This document shows positions 21,760-32,095 of a stretch of 64,000 nt of DNA, piece by piece. Positions within the stretch are counted from its first letter, which is position 1, and every line of letters starts with the position of its first letter. A program made the position numbers and the translations under genes. This stretch comes from Bidens hawaiensis (lineage: Eukaryota > Streptophyta > Magnoliopsida > Asterales > Asteraceae): positions 62,001 through 126,000 of the forward strand of contig JAIQDT010003013.1 of assembly GCA_021521415.1 (NCBI GenBank). The letters are read 5' to 3'. The notes under the pieces were generated by a model. The model saw only the letters and a list, made by a program, of their open reading frames with translations, was not told where the DNA came from and did no database searches.

Positions 21760-21774
21760 CTAAAGTAAGGGAGA
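21760..21774 (+). other. Polypurine tract of the gag-only element
   Basis: AAAGTAAGGGAGAC directly before the LTR start at 21775, within GGGACGAAATTCCCTAAAGT. Almost the same tract serves chromovirus 2 (32057-32095, minus strand). Confidence 0.85.
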
Positions 21775-23781
21775 CTGTAACAACTCAAGATTTTAATTTA
21801 TTAATTTAATAACCGTAACCCGACCCGTTTTTAAGTTCGGGAAATTTTATCAAGAAAATAATTTTTAATTGTTTATTATACTTATATAACTTTGTAAAAT
21901 ATACATTATTGACCCAAAACTAAACTTTAAACTATTTCTGTTTCCCTCTTCATCCTCCAAGGACTAAAGTGACATGTTTATAAATTTTAACCATCTAACC
22001 CGTTTGTCCATGAACCAAACCCAAATCCGTGACCCGTTTAATGAATCCGCATACAAAATCTGCTAACTTGTGCCTCAATTCTCGTCGCATTTATGGAAAT
22101 TGGACCTATACTCGCGTTATACTTACCATATGCGTCCTAACCAACAAGCTAATTGTGTTAAATCAATCAATTTTGATTCGTAATTCCTATTAAGCTAAGA
22201 CGACCCTAACCCTAGATCGTTAATCATATAAACGATGTTATAAATCCAATTAAACTCGCAGCCACAACCCTCTAATCATCGTTGTCTGTAACCCTCAACT
22301 TAATCAAATTATTGTTGCCGATTGTTAGTCTGTTCATCATCTCTTTCAGCCGGCTCGTAAGATCAGTAATAACCCCTTGTTAACGTCGATTTAAGGTAAT
22401 TAAGTTATATAGTCTTGATCGTTTATGGACTATGATCAATAACCCTATCATTCGATCAATAAGCAACAACTGATTCGCGTGATTGTGTAATCTAGGGTTT
22501 GGTTCTAAATCTGGTTTATTTATGCTTCTGTTGATAATTTAAACTGAGTTCTGTTGATTATAGTTGGTTAGCCCAGCTGGTTATTTTGTTAGTCAAGGAG
22601 TGGCAGGACGTGGGTTCGAGTCCCTGCCACCCCGTTTTATGCTATTTTTGTTATATCTTTTTAAAACCATTATAATAATTAATTAATATAATAATAACTA
22701 ATAAATAGTTTATCTTTTTACAAAACCGACAAAGGCACATATGTTTTTCTGTATCTTTATTTAAAAGTTTGTTCATGTGTATATATATATATGTATACTT
22801 AATACCATTTGTTTAATATATTAGGTTTATCATATTTATAAAGGGTAAATTTATTTTATACTTTATATTTTAATGAATTATTTAATTTTAAAATATACGT
22901 TTTACTTTTATACAAATACTAATATATAATAAAATACAATATTTATTAAGATTAAAAAGGCTTCACACACTAAGTTTAAATAATATCAACTTAGTAATCT
23001 TTATAATTATCGAGCTTTCGTAATCAATCTAGTTCGTTAACTTAGCGTATCCACATTCTATTTTCCTTTTTAGGCCTTATCGTCAACGCGCGTGATCCGC
23101 TTTCGTTATCCTTATTGTTATTCACTTTTTTTCGTATATCGAGGTGAGTACCACATTCCCCTATTTTACTTGTTTTCCACCTTTTGGGGACATATGTGTA
23201 AATATATTTCTCATATATACTTATACACAAAACTGCAACTTTGTCTTATGTGTTAACAGCTTATACCTTACTTGTTTATGTGCTTATTTGCTTTGTATGC
23301 TTTCGCATTCGGAGAGGTCCAACATAATCTCAGTCTAGTATGATCATACGCCAGTCGTTAGCCTTTGTGCTTCTCGACATCTCAGTTATACTTGCTCATT
23401 TGGTTAATTTGTTATTCTCAAATGACTTGTTGCAACTACATATTTTTGTTATATGCTATATGTACATTTAAACTGGTGGGTTGCTCACTCAACCTTGTGT
23501 TGACAAACTATATTATTTTCAACGCATATGCAGGTTATCGTGTGACGTGATTATCAAGACTGTTTGAAGCAACTTAGGATGCATGTTAGAGAAAAGATAC
23601 AAGAACTTAATTTTGGATGTTTAATTTAATTGTTTATTTATAACATTGATGTACATGAATATTTGTTTTATTTGAAATTATTAAATAGATATTGAAACTT
23701 ATATTGTGCATGATAGTAACCTTGAGAGCTGTGACAAACAGTTCGCGCCTCGACATTTCCGTCGTAGGTTGGGGTGTGACA
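21775..23781 (+). repeat. 3' LTR of the gag-only element
   Basis: Direct repeat of 17016-19029 with scattered substitutions and small indels; ends GGGGTGTGACA at 23781. The next five bases are CCTGC (23782-23786), identical to the bases left of Cassandra at 16425-16429. Confidence 0.92.
22569..22629 (+). promoter_or_regulatory. tRNA-like internal Pol III promoter in the 3' LTR
   Basis: A box TAGCCCAGCTGG (22569-22580) and B box GGTTCGAGTCC (22613-22623), again 44 bp apart and unchanged from the other LTR. Here GTGGCAGG upstream of the B box can pair with CCTGCCAC downstream in a perfect 8-bp stem; the other LTR has one mismatch (GTGGCATG). Confidence 0.65.
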
Positions 23782-23786
23782 CCTGC

Positions 23787-25204
23787 GTTGCCGGTGGCTT
23801 TCCGGCCGTCTACGGCGGCGTGGTGGACGGCGACCGTATAGTTGTTCCCCTCACTAATCTACTGTTCGTTTCTTTTACGCTTCATCTACAAGATTTATAT
23901 TTTATAGACGCATGTGGTTATGATGTTGCAACTGTTGCCAGGTTCCATTTTGGAACCTGAGGCGACGGAGGTGGCGGAGGCCAGTGCCTGTCGATTCTAT
24001 CTATAGATAGAAATGAAGAAGTGGGTGCTGTCTGTCGTTGCCGGCGACTCCGACCGTCTTTTACTTTGAGTCGATGATTGTGATGATGATCCTCTAGATT
24101 TTTAGATTAATTTGGGCGATAAAACTCACAAGTGCACTATTAGTTTTGAACAGACTCCTATTATTGTTTGTACATTATGAATTATTGTTTACACCTGAAT
24201 TCTTTGCACGAATTTCTTTCGATTTTTGGAGAGAAACTTAGGGAGAACTACGTGTTGCCGACGACGTAATACCTACAACGTCATGCGCCTTTTTAGAGGC
24301 TGCAAAACCTCTAAATGGTTTTCTGAGCCTCTATTGTGACCTTAGACGCAATGCACAAGAGGTGTTCGATGAAATGCATGTATGTCGGTTTCGTCTTTAG
24401 AAAGGTTCTGTTGGTTTTCTTTGCCTATATTGTAAACATCCATGACCTTAGGTATGGTGCACAAGAGTTGTTAGGTGGAATGCTTTTGACTTTGAAGTTT
24501 ACTTAAAATTTACCTTTGTGTCGATGACTCACTAATTGTGCTACACGTTTTGGGTTTACGTAAGGCAAATGATGATGATAGACTCTTGGCATGGCAACTG
24601 TGGTGCTTGGAAACAAGAAATTAGAATTGCAGCCATGAATGTCACAATTTGTTCTTATGGTTGTTTTGAGATTTTGGAAATATTGTTTGAATGGCCAAAA
24701 GGTTGTGAGAATAACTAAAAGTGGTAATTCCAAATACAATCTGGTGGGCATATTTTAACTAATTATCTCACAAGACTGACAAGACCATCTTATAGTCAAG
24801 TCAATTTAACAAGCAGATGCATCACATGAACAAAGATCGTCGTTGTGGAAAACCAACACATTCCGCTTAGCTCATGGTCTAAGCTGTTTATGAATTCACA
24901 TTAATCATTTTTATTTAATCACCCCCGCTTTTTGTTTGGATAGGACTGCTATAAAACATGTGTAAAAACAAACGTCAACCTAAGAGCACCAATCCCCCAA
25001 TCTCATACCAAACTATGCGAAAAGTGGTGTCGTTGGAAAAGTATTGTCTTTTCGTCCCGCTGCATTGGAAAAGTGCTTTTGTGTATTGTTGCGGCGGGTC
25101 TAAATAATAGTTAAATATTTATATATGAGAAATCGTATTAGTTTTAAACATTCACAACAATTTTAGAGTTTCACAAATATATTAACTACGGTTATATATA
25201 CACA
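23787..25204. other. Low-repeat intergenic stretch with GC-rich start
   Basis: 23787-24060 is unusually GC-rich for the window (GCCGGTGGCTTTCCGGCC and similar) and, with the sequence left of 16425, would have been continuous before the composite inserted. It could be the edge of an old gene or its UTR, but no conserved frame is visible. 24060-25204 holds only short frames without features. Confidence 0.4.
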
Positions 25205-25973
25205 CTAGTTTGATCCTCTCGTGTTATGGGAGTTTATTTAAATTTTTGTTTTTAATTGTTTTGCTATTTTATGATGATTTATTTTATTTTTTAACGTAGT
25301 TTGTTTTAATTTAGTACATATATATTAGTTTGTTATTATATTTTTTGCGTTTGAGCATTTTCAATGGAGATGTGTAGGTTTTTTTTAGATTTTTAACGAA
25401 CATAAATACGCGAACACGAACATGTTGATTTTTTTAAATGAACAAACATGAACACAAATATTTGTCTAATGAAAAAGGAGACATTGATGTAGTTGACGAT
25501 GGCGGGTAGTATAGGAAGTTAACCGTGGATGGAGATTATAGACCAACAATGGATAACATGTAAAAAAGATAAATTAAATTAGGGTTTGAGGATGAAAGTA
25601 TTTACCAATAAATAAGATATTATAACCCATTTGAGAGCTATTAGGGTTTGGTAAGACCCATAACCTGTGGAAATTATTCTTTGATGATTAAGGGGTTATT
25701 TCACAAATAAATGAGATGTTATAACCCGTTTAAGGGTTATCCAGGTTTGGTGAGACCCATGACCCGCGAAAGTTATTGCTTGATTATGAAAGAGTTTCAC
25801 AAATAAATGAGATGTTATAACCCATTTAAAGACTATCTGGGTTTCATACCCGCGATTTTGGGTCAAATGCATGAGAAGCCTCCATTTAGAAATCAAGCAA
25901 TCTATTGGCTTTAGAGAATGGGGGGACAACCTGAGAGCGATACGTAGGATTTCATGGTAGGCAATGATATAGA
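25205..25973 (-). mobile_element. Helitron-like element with internal minisatellite
   Basis: The minus-strand 3' end reads CTCCCATAACACGAGAGG, able to form a partial hairpin, then CTAG and T (CTAG at 25205-25208). A matching 5' end could be TCTATATCATTGCC from 25973, preceded by A. Inside are three units of about 97 bp (starting near 25604, 25701 and 25797) with the ATAACCCGTTTAAGGGTTAT ... GGTTTGGTGAGACCC module also seen at 14930-15750. Non-coding. Confidence 0.5.
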
Positions 25974-26331
25974 TAGTTAGATAAGATTGGTCCCCAAATA
26001 TTAGTTAAAACGTTAATTAAATGATCATTAGTATTAGTTTTATCTGTTTGGCTACTACGATTGGTTTCCTACGTCTAAACTCACTTGTTTTAATCACTTA
26101 AAATAATATAACAAAGTTTTCTTTTAAATGTTAAGAAAATTCAAATTAACCGAGGAATTATTTCATAAAATAATTTCAAGGTAAATTAAAGGTCAAATCA
26201 GGTTTGTGTTTAACTCCAATCCATCAAATGTGTTAAAACTATACAAACTTGGAAAATAAAATGGAAGGAACCAAACTCGATTAATCTGTTTTGAGCAACA
26301 TGCTTTGTCCAATACTTAGAATTAAGTGTTT
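25974..26331. other. Intergenic, nothing recognised
   Basis: AT-rich sequence between the Helitron-like unit and the tandem duplication; no frame or repeat end recognised. Confidence 0.4.
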
Positions 26332-26680
26332 CGACCCAAACTTGACTCATTGTTACCAAACCCGCCAAACCCACCCGAATACTGGACATGGTTAAAATTA
26401 TTACCAGTTCAGCATTCATCCCGTAGATAGCAGGTTCGTCAGAATCCCCAACTATGTGGTGGCTAACATTAACAAACTGTTGACATTCAAGATAAAGATT
26501 TAATTTATATGACCCAAACTTGACTCAACACTGCCAAACCCACCTAAATACCATACATGGTTAAAATTATTACCAGTTCCTCATTGATCCCGTAGATAGC
26601 AGGTTTGTCAGTGTCACCAACTATGCCTATGTGGTGTCTAACATTGACAACATGTTGACATTCAAGATAAATATTTAAGA
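26332..26680. repeat. Diverged tandem duplication of about 175 bp
   Basis: Both halves run from GACCCAAACTTGACTCA through TACATGG/GGACATGG TTAAAATTATTACCAG and CCCGTAGATAGCAGG to TTGACATTCAAGATAAA, with several mismatches and small indels. No coding frame. Confidence 0.85.
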
Positions 26681-26917
26681 GAGTAAGAGTTATTATTTAA
26701 GTATAATGCATGAAATACAACCCTACCCATATATTTATACTAGGGGGGTGTTTGGTAGAGGGATTTGATTGGGGAGAAATGGAATTAGAAATATTTCTTT
26801 TGTTTGTTTTCCACTTTTCATTTCTATTTCTCTTTCTATTTCTCTAAAACTAGAGAATTCCATTTCTCTTTAAAACAAAGAGAAATCCATTTCTCAGCAG
26901 TCTCCTCATAGCATGTC

Positions 26918-26985
26918 ACCACCTCGTCTCCGGCCACCACCTCGTCTCCGGCCACCACCCCGTCTCCGGCCACCACCTCGTCTCC
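26918..26985. repeat. Short tandem repeat CACCACCTCGTCTCCGGC
   Basis: About 18-bp unit in four to five consecutive copies with small changes inside the Tourist-like element. Confidence 0.85.
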
Positions 26986-27255
26986 AAGTCTGCAACCACC
27001 ACCCCGTCTCCGCCGTTCGCAGTGGTGAACACAGAGATGGTAACCGGTTGATTGTGGTCGCAGGTGGGTGACAGTGGTGGTGGAAATCGGCGGTGGTTGC
27101 AGGTGGCTTCTGATTATCATCATCATCATCGCCACCACAACCACCACCACAAAATCTCCAAAGAGGCAGTGATGACAGATCTGAGCCTCCTTTTTCTATA
27201 TCTTATGTTCCAAAAATTTGAATCTTTTTAATTTCTTGTGTACTGTGGTTGAAGA

Positions 27256-27432
27256 AGGGGGTTTGGTGGCGGCAGCCGGTGGTGGTGGGCTGTGGTTGAA
27301 GAAAGGGCTGTGGTGGTGGGGCTGGTGGTGGTGGTGGGGCTGTGGTGGTGGTGCTGGTGGTGGTGGGGCTGTGGTGGTGGGGCTGCGATGGTGAGTGGTG
27401 TCAGGTTGGGTGGAGGTGGGGTTGGGTATGGT
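27256..27432 (+). repeat. G-rich GGTGGTGGGG low-complexity array
   Basis: Runs such as GGTGGTGGGGCTGTGGTGGT repeat many times with almost no C or A. The + strand could form G-quadruplexes (inference). Confidence 0.85.
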
Positions 27433-27566
27433 AGAGTTCTCTGTTTATTTTCTCGTGTACCAAACAAGAGAAATGATTCTCATTCTCCATACCAATTCTC
27501 TTTCTCTACAATTCCATTTCCATTTCTATTTTCTCTCCATTTCCATTCTCTGTACCAAACACCCCC

Positions 27567-28873
27567 TAGTAGTAAGCCCGCATAATGTTGCGGCGACGAC
27601 AAAGTTTTAATCTTATCACATAAATACATAACTAAATCTAGTAACAAGCCTTAGAATGATCATTTTAATATATCAACTTAAAAATGGATATTATGATGAA
27701 ATGGTCAAAAAATGGTGGTTTGAGGAAAATAATTTTTGATGAAGTCTAACTGTTAGCTTAGAAGGAAACATGTTTCTTTATAGCGTATGCCTCAAGTGTT
27801 ATACATAATCATCAACAACTTGTACATTGATGCTTAATATACCTGTACTACTGTATATTATAATTGATAAGTCGGTATTGAGCAAAATTATCAAAACATC
27901 GATAAAAATATGTGTGTCGCAATGGTAAGTTGTTTTTTTTATATAATAATATATTAAAAGATATGGAAATGCTAAGAATTTTAAATAAAGTTGTCAAATT
28001 GAGGATTAAAGATGATGTGGACAATCCATAAAAAAAAATTTAAATTTACAAAATGTAATTAAAGTTAAAGGGTAAAAAATGTAACTAATTTATATAAAAT
28101 GGAAATGCGCTTGATATTTAATGCCAGAATGTTCATTTTACCCCTCTTTAAGTTTGTACTATGTGCTTTATAAGTAGTAAAACTATTAAAATAAACACTT
28201 TTGTTTTTGTCTATCACTCATGCATTATATATATTATCTGGGTGCACGTACGATGTCGCGGGCTATGCGTGTAAACACAACATAAAAAGTGTCACCGGTG
28301 TTAGTGTCGCACGGTTGTATATGCGCAACCTGTTGTTGGTACGCACGTAACCGGTCTCAAACAGACCTGAACCAAATTAACTTTTTTTTGTATCACGTGT
28401 TTTGTTCGTAACCATTTCTGACCCATGGCCCGAACCCACTCGACCGGGGGCCGTTTACCGGTCCTAACTGGTAGTCCATATAACACGTTAAGTTTTTAAA
28501 GTTAAAAAAATATAGCAATATCATACTCAAATTAAAGAGCATAAAATGCTAATTTTTATGGTGTATTTTGTTTTTGAAAAAATATTAACGTGAAAAAAGT
28601 TATGGCCGTTTAAAAGTCGTATGGGTAGTTAGTTTTGAATAAGGGGGTAAATGTGTAATTATTATATATATTGACAAAATATGATTGAAGTTAAAGGACT
28701 ATACTTGTAAATATTTTTTAATAAAAGTTTGTTAACCGTAGAATTGGTGGGAAAGTCCATATTACCCCTATAACCTTAAAAATTTATGCATTGTGTGTTG
28801 TATCTTATGCATAGTTTTATGTACCTGTTAAAATTTAACAGGTCTCTAACTCATGCTTTATATATAGTATAGA
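27567..28873 (-). mobile_element. Non-autonomous Helitron
   Basis: The minus-strand 5' end TCTATACTATATATAAAGC starts at 28873 and is preceded by A. The 3' end has the hairpin CCGCA-acatta-TGCGG (27578-27593) followed by TTACTA and CTAG. Before the Tourist-like element landed there, the next base would have been T. A/T flanks, 5' TC and a hairpin plus CTAG fit the Helitron rules. A second 5'-end-like text, ATAATATATATAATGCATGAG, lies inside near 28213-28240. No Rep/helicase frame, so non-autonomous. Confidence 0.72.
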
Positions 28874-29513
28874 TATATATATACATTAACACGAGACTTT
28901 GTGCAATGTAGGTTGTACCTTGCGCTTCTAATGTAAGTATAGTGCTAACATCAGTTTTCATTGGACCTTTCATTGGACCACCTACTTTGTTTCAGATGCA
29001 TCCGTCATTTGTCAAACCCTATTTCATTGTATCTTACCACCACCTCGCTCCCCCGACTGTCATCTCGCTTTTCCACCATTTATACACCAACCTCCGTCTT
29101 TATTGTCATTGTCACTGTTGCTAGTTCGGTTTCCAGACTTGAAGGGTTAACATTAAACCCTATCCACTCTGGGCTTCTCAATCCTTGATTGTTGCTTTGT
29201 GAACCCTTAGTTGTTACATTAGAGTTCTGTTAAAGTTACTAGATGAAAACAGAAAGTCTACAAGTTGGAAGTTGGAGTCTTAAAAGTAAACAAATATCCA
29301 AATGGACCTATCAATGATTTATTATTTCTAAATTATGAGTTGATACATTTGTTTTGTATTTTCTTCACATTAAATTTTATCACTTTGGTTGTCATTTCAT
29401 ACACGAGTTCATTACGGTATTGTTTCTTGCAGACATAAAAGCTCAGGTGGCTGCTGCTTAACAAGCAAATGTTGAAGCAACAGAAAGCCAGAAATTGTGG
29501 AAACTTTTATAAG
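28874..29513. other. Intergenic, nothing recognised
   Basis: Contains small open frames (28942-29188) without gene-like features. The gypsy target site GTTAG follows. Confidence 0.4.
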
Positions 29514-29518
29514 GTTAG

Positions 29519-32056
29519 TGTCACACCCCGACCAAAGGCGGCGGAACATGCCGGGATGTAACGATTGCCCATATAAACATGACACTAATTAAAGCGAAAA
29601 CATTTAACAAACTCATTTCATTTCACAACATCAAAAATGTCACATAACAATATTCACAAGACAAATACAACAAAACATAACAAATCATATATTGCTCATT
29701 TTGCTAATAACCTAAAGGTATTTGTGACATTTTCTCCACAAGCTCCATAATCAACCTAAATGCAAACCTGTAACATATCAAAAAATAAAGTTTATCAACA
29801 CAAAGGTTGGTGAGCAATTCATAGATTTTGAACAATATGTATATAATAAGAAAAGTCACAATCTTGTATACAAAACAACAAATAAATAGCAATAATATGG
29901 ATAATATGAGGTCGCTAATAAGAATACATTAGTGGCACCGTCTATAAGAGAATACCAAATAGATTCAGATTTCATGAGGTCGTTAATAAGAATACATTAA
30001 CGGCACCGTGCTATAAGAGAACACCAGATAGTTCATGAATTTATGATTCAACCCTCCAAAAGCGGTAAACACATAAGCATATAATCATGTAAGAATAGAA
30101 CACCAAATCGAGCATTTATTTAAGTAAAGTATACAATAACGTTTGTGGTTTAAGACTCAAGTATAAAGCATTTAATTTGGATAAGTATGAAATGTCACCC
30201 CAAAACAAAAGATAGACAAACGGGGTGTGAAAATACTAACCTTCAAGTAATAAAATTGAAAGATGATAATTTGGAGATTTGCCGGAACAACGGGTTTGAC
30301 GAACAAAGCCTAAAAGGAAAGAAGTCTTGGATTTAGAAATGTTGTCTTGAAGGTCTTTAAGTAAAATAAACGTTGAGAAATGTAAACAATTAAAGTTTCA
30401 AGGTTTAAAATGTAACTATTTGAAATATTTAATAATAACCCTTTAAAAATGTAAGTTTGCTCGAAACCGGGTTAAAGTATCTAACATTAATATTTACTCA
30501 ACCTATGTTAAGTAATAAGGTGGGTAAAATGCAAGAATTCAAGTCCCTTGGGAATAAAGATACTAAAACGCGTTTTAACGAGTGTTCGGGTTGTTGTTTC
30601 GGGTCTTGATAATTGGTCAAACCCGAACTCAACTTTCCAAATATTAAATGCTATTAGATAACTCATAAAAATACATTAATACTTAACCAAGTAGGTAGAT
30701 CTATTGTTTTAGAACTAACAATGTACGTTAAGCGAGTGTTCGGTTTTGTTGTTCCAAACTTTATTATGATATCAAGTTGGATCTAACATTTCCAAGTACT
30801 TAAGAAAATAATTAAAATCAGTTTGTAAACTATTTTTAAAGAAATATACAAGTCTTGATAGCTAAAAACACACTTGTGTGTCTTAAGCGATTAAAAATCT
30901 AATCGGTTCGGTTTCCATCTCACAATAAGTTCATAGATGGTTTCCACATGCCCAAATATCCAAGAACTTGTATAATAATATACAAAAGAAAATACTTGAG
31001 TTTTACAACTAAAAAGTTAACAATAAAGTCTTTAAACAAAAGTTCGGTTTACGGTTTCGGATCTAGCTTCGGGTTAAGACCGAGTTTAGAATCTACCAAT
31101 CCATAACCATGGAACTCATAAAAATGATTTTATAAACTGAGATATAACATTAAACATGTTTTAAACAAGTATTTAACAAAAACTAGTAAGCAAAGTTCGG
31201 TTTACAGTTTAGAGTTATTTACGGTTAAACCCAAGCATAGACCCTCAAACTCATAACCATGGAACTTGTAAATAAACTAAAATGAGCAGAAGTTAAGCAT
31301 GGTTAGTAAGCATAATAAAGTTAGATTGTTAGATGCGGAAAATATATAACAAGGACCACGTAAGTCCTCCATGAAGTCTTGCCTTACAAGGTCCGAAACT
31401 TCACCGATCGGAACAGGAGAAGTAACTACCAAAAGTAACAAGGGGTGTAAATTATATATATGTTGTACAACCATAAACAAGTGTTAGTAAGACTACATAA
31501 GTTAACTAGAATGAAAGATTAAACTCAGTTTGACTTTTGGAAGTCAAACCATCAAGAACACTAAGAAAACAACCTTAAGATCTTTGAATTTGAGAGAGAA
31601 TTTGGAGTTGTAGCAGGGGAAAATGAAAGGAAATTGTGGTGTATATATAGGGTAAGTTGAAACGGTCAAGCATAAAGGGTTTTGCATGAAAATGGGATGG
31701 TTTAGTCACATGTTTGCATAAAAATAACACAAAAACGAGTGCTGGTGCAGACTGCCATTAGCGCGGCGCTAAGGTCTCTTTCCTTTGACCTTAGCACGTC
31801 GCTAAAGTCACCTGGTGGAAATTCTGAACTTTCAAAATTGGCAGTTTTGGCCCCCGGAGTAGTTTTTAAGCGTTTTAAAGCCATTTTAGGTACCGAAAAG
31901 GGTGTTTTCAAGACCCAACAAGTGTAAAACAATATTGTAACATAAAACCATCATTCTGATTATATCGAAGGTTTCGCTTTACAAAACGGGTCCGTTTACA
32001 TAATAAAAGTTTACAAAACGAATACGAATCGAGACCCGAAATTGACGAATGTCACA
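29519..32056 (-). repeat. 3' LTR of gypsy chromovirus 2
   Basis: 2538 bp, matching 39440-42428 except for small changes and for a LINE insertion and longer (AT)n in the other copy. A TATA-like CTATATATAC lies at about 31641-31650 (minus strand). An inverted repeat, GCTAAGGTC and GACCTTAGC 10 bp apart, lies at about 31766-31795, upstream of the TATA box in element orientation. Confidence 0.95.
31641..31806 (-). promoter_or_regulatory. LTR promoter with palindromic U3 block
   Basis: In element orientation, a palindrome (TTAGCG-cg-GCGCTAAGGTC ... GACCTTAGC-acgt-CGCTAA) precedes a TATATATA box by about 100 bp. The same arrangement is at 42011-42175 in the 5' LTR, so it is conserved between both copies. 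Confidence 0.55.
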
Positions 32057-32095
32057 GTATCCCCTACTTTAGGAAATTTCGTCCCAAAATTAAGA
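32057..32095 (-). other. Polypurine tract of gypsy chromovirus 2
   Basis: On the minus strand GGGACGAAATTTCCTAAAGT then AGGGGATAC directly precedes the LTR start TGTGACATT. Confidence 0.85.

Larger units (their letters stand above)
17016..23781 (+). mobile_element. Non-autonomous gag-only LTR element (TR-GAG-like)
   Basis: Direct LTRs of 2.0 kb (17016-19029 and 21775-23781) flank a 2.7-kb interior holding only a broken gag. The LTRs start TGTAACAACTC and end GGTTGGGGTG(T)GACA. The primer site TGGTATCAGAGCC is at 19033-19045; the tract CTAAAGTAAGGGAGAC is just before the right LTR. The leader, Gag start, zinc knuckle, tract and LTR end all match the 12.9-kb chromovirus at 29519-42428, so it is probably a non-autonomous relative moved by that family's proteins. 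The LTR pair is mostly identical with scattered changes. It has no 5-bp target duplication of its own (AGGAC left, CCTGC right). Confidence 0.88.
26744..27566. mobile_element. Tourist-like (PIF/Harbinger) non-autonomous element
   Basis: Perfect 14-bp terminal inverted repeats GGGGGTGTTTGGTA (left) and its complement (right), extended by looser complementarity in AGAAATGGAAT-type subterminal text. TAG flanks both sides (26741-26743, 27567-27569), fitting a 3-bp target duplication. The middle has GGTGG-rich repeats (about 27256-27430) and a CACCACCTCGTCTCCGGC repeat (about 26918-26985). No transposase frame; open frames here come from the low-complexity repeats. Confidence 0.75.

Noticed and set aside
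26836..27467. Proline/valine/histidine-rich ORFs
   Set aside because: Translations of GGTGG and CACCTCGTCTCCGGC repeats within a DNA element.
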